Of a DNA stretch of 6,082 bases, positions 6,057 through 6,082 are shown in pieces. Origin of the DNA: Bacteroidales bacterium (GTDB lineage: Bacteria; Bacteroidota; Bacteroidia; Bacteroidales; GCA-2711565); NCBI GenBank assembly GCA_029938505.1, contig JAOZUV010000136.1:1-6082 (forward strand), read 5' to 3'. The translations under genes and the position numbers were made by a program. The notes under the pieces were generated by a model that worked only from the letters and a program-made list of their open reading frames with translations, made no database searches and was not told the DNA's origin. Every line of letters begins with the position of its first letter. Positions within the stretch are counted from its first letter, which is position 1.

Positions 6057-6064
6057 TAAATTTG
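6057..6064 (+). promoter_or_regulatory. Possible divergent promoter at the window edge, TAAATTTG
   Basis: TAAATTTG on the plus strand is an exact TAnnTTTG match 62 bases from the HU promoter box and facing away from it. It would start transcription near 6070. An ATG at 6073 opens a frame of only three codons before the window ends (MRD), too short to identify. There is no TTG -33 element at the right distance. The motif is expected by chance in AT-rich DNA, so this is a weak call. Confidence 0.3.
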
Positions 6065-6082
6065 TTCCAATTATGAGAGATA

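Overview
The window looks like a chromosomal core-gene segment from a low-GC member of the Bacteroidota. The evidence is the HU sequence type, a 29-residue basic protein beginning MPSGKKRKRHK as in other Bacteroidota, A-rich leaders without clear Shine-Dalgarno sites, and several exact copies of the Bacteroidota -7 promoter motif TAnnTTTG. Every gene I can support lies on the minus strand, so transcription runs from high to low coordinates. No tRNA, rRNA, CRISPR array, insertion sequence or transposase was seen.

In transcription order: (1) a TATCTTTG promoter in an AT-rich region (about 5940-6040) drives HU (5653-5937) and, 14 bases later, a 29-aa gene (5549-5638) related to the bS22/mS38 small-subunit ribosomal proteins. 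A perfect 11-bp hairpin (5495-5525) follows. (2) RNase G (rng, 3856-5409) starts at GTG and ends before a strong intrinsic terminator (3793-3836). (3) trpS (2792-3787) and hflX (1593-2789) are separated by 2 bases and form an operon. The trpS promoter appears to be built into the rng terminator, which predicts a nearly leaderless trpS mRNA. (4) A 228-base gap holds a 100-bp palindromic repeat (1468-1567) flanked by degenerate TTAGA-type repeats; the hflX stop codon lies in the outer repeat. (5) lnt (apolipoprotein N-acyltransferase) starts at 1364 behind its own TATCTTTG box and runs off the left edge after 454 codons, with its catalytic triad present and its C-terminus missing.

These are housekeeping functions: nucleoid architecture, ribosome structure, RNA processing, tRNA charging, ribosome rescue and lipoprotein maturation. 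HU/small r-protein/RNase G and TrpS/HflX each form a translation- and RNA-centred block. I found no convincing new multi-gene system. The most interesting points are regulatory and structural: the fused terminator/promoter before trpS, the nested palindromic repeat after hflX, and the easily missed 29-aa ribosomal-type gene.
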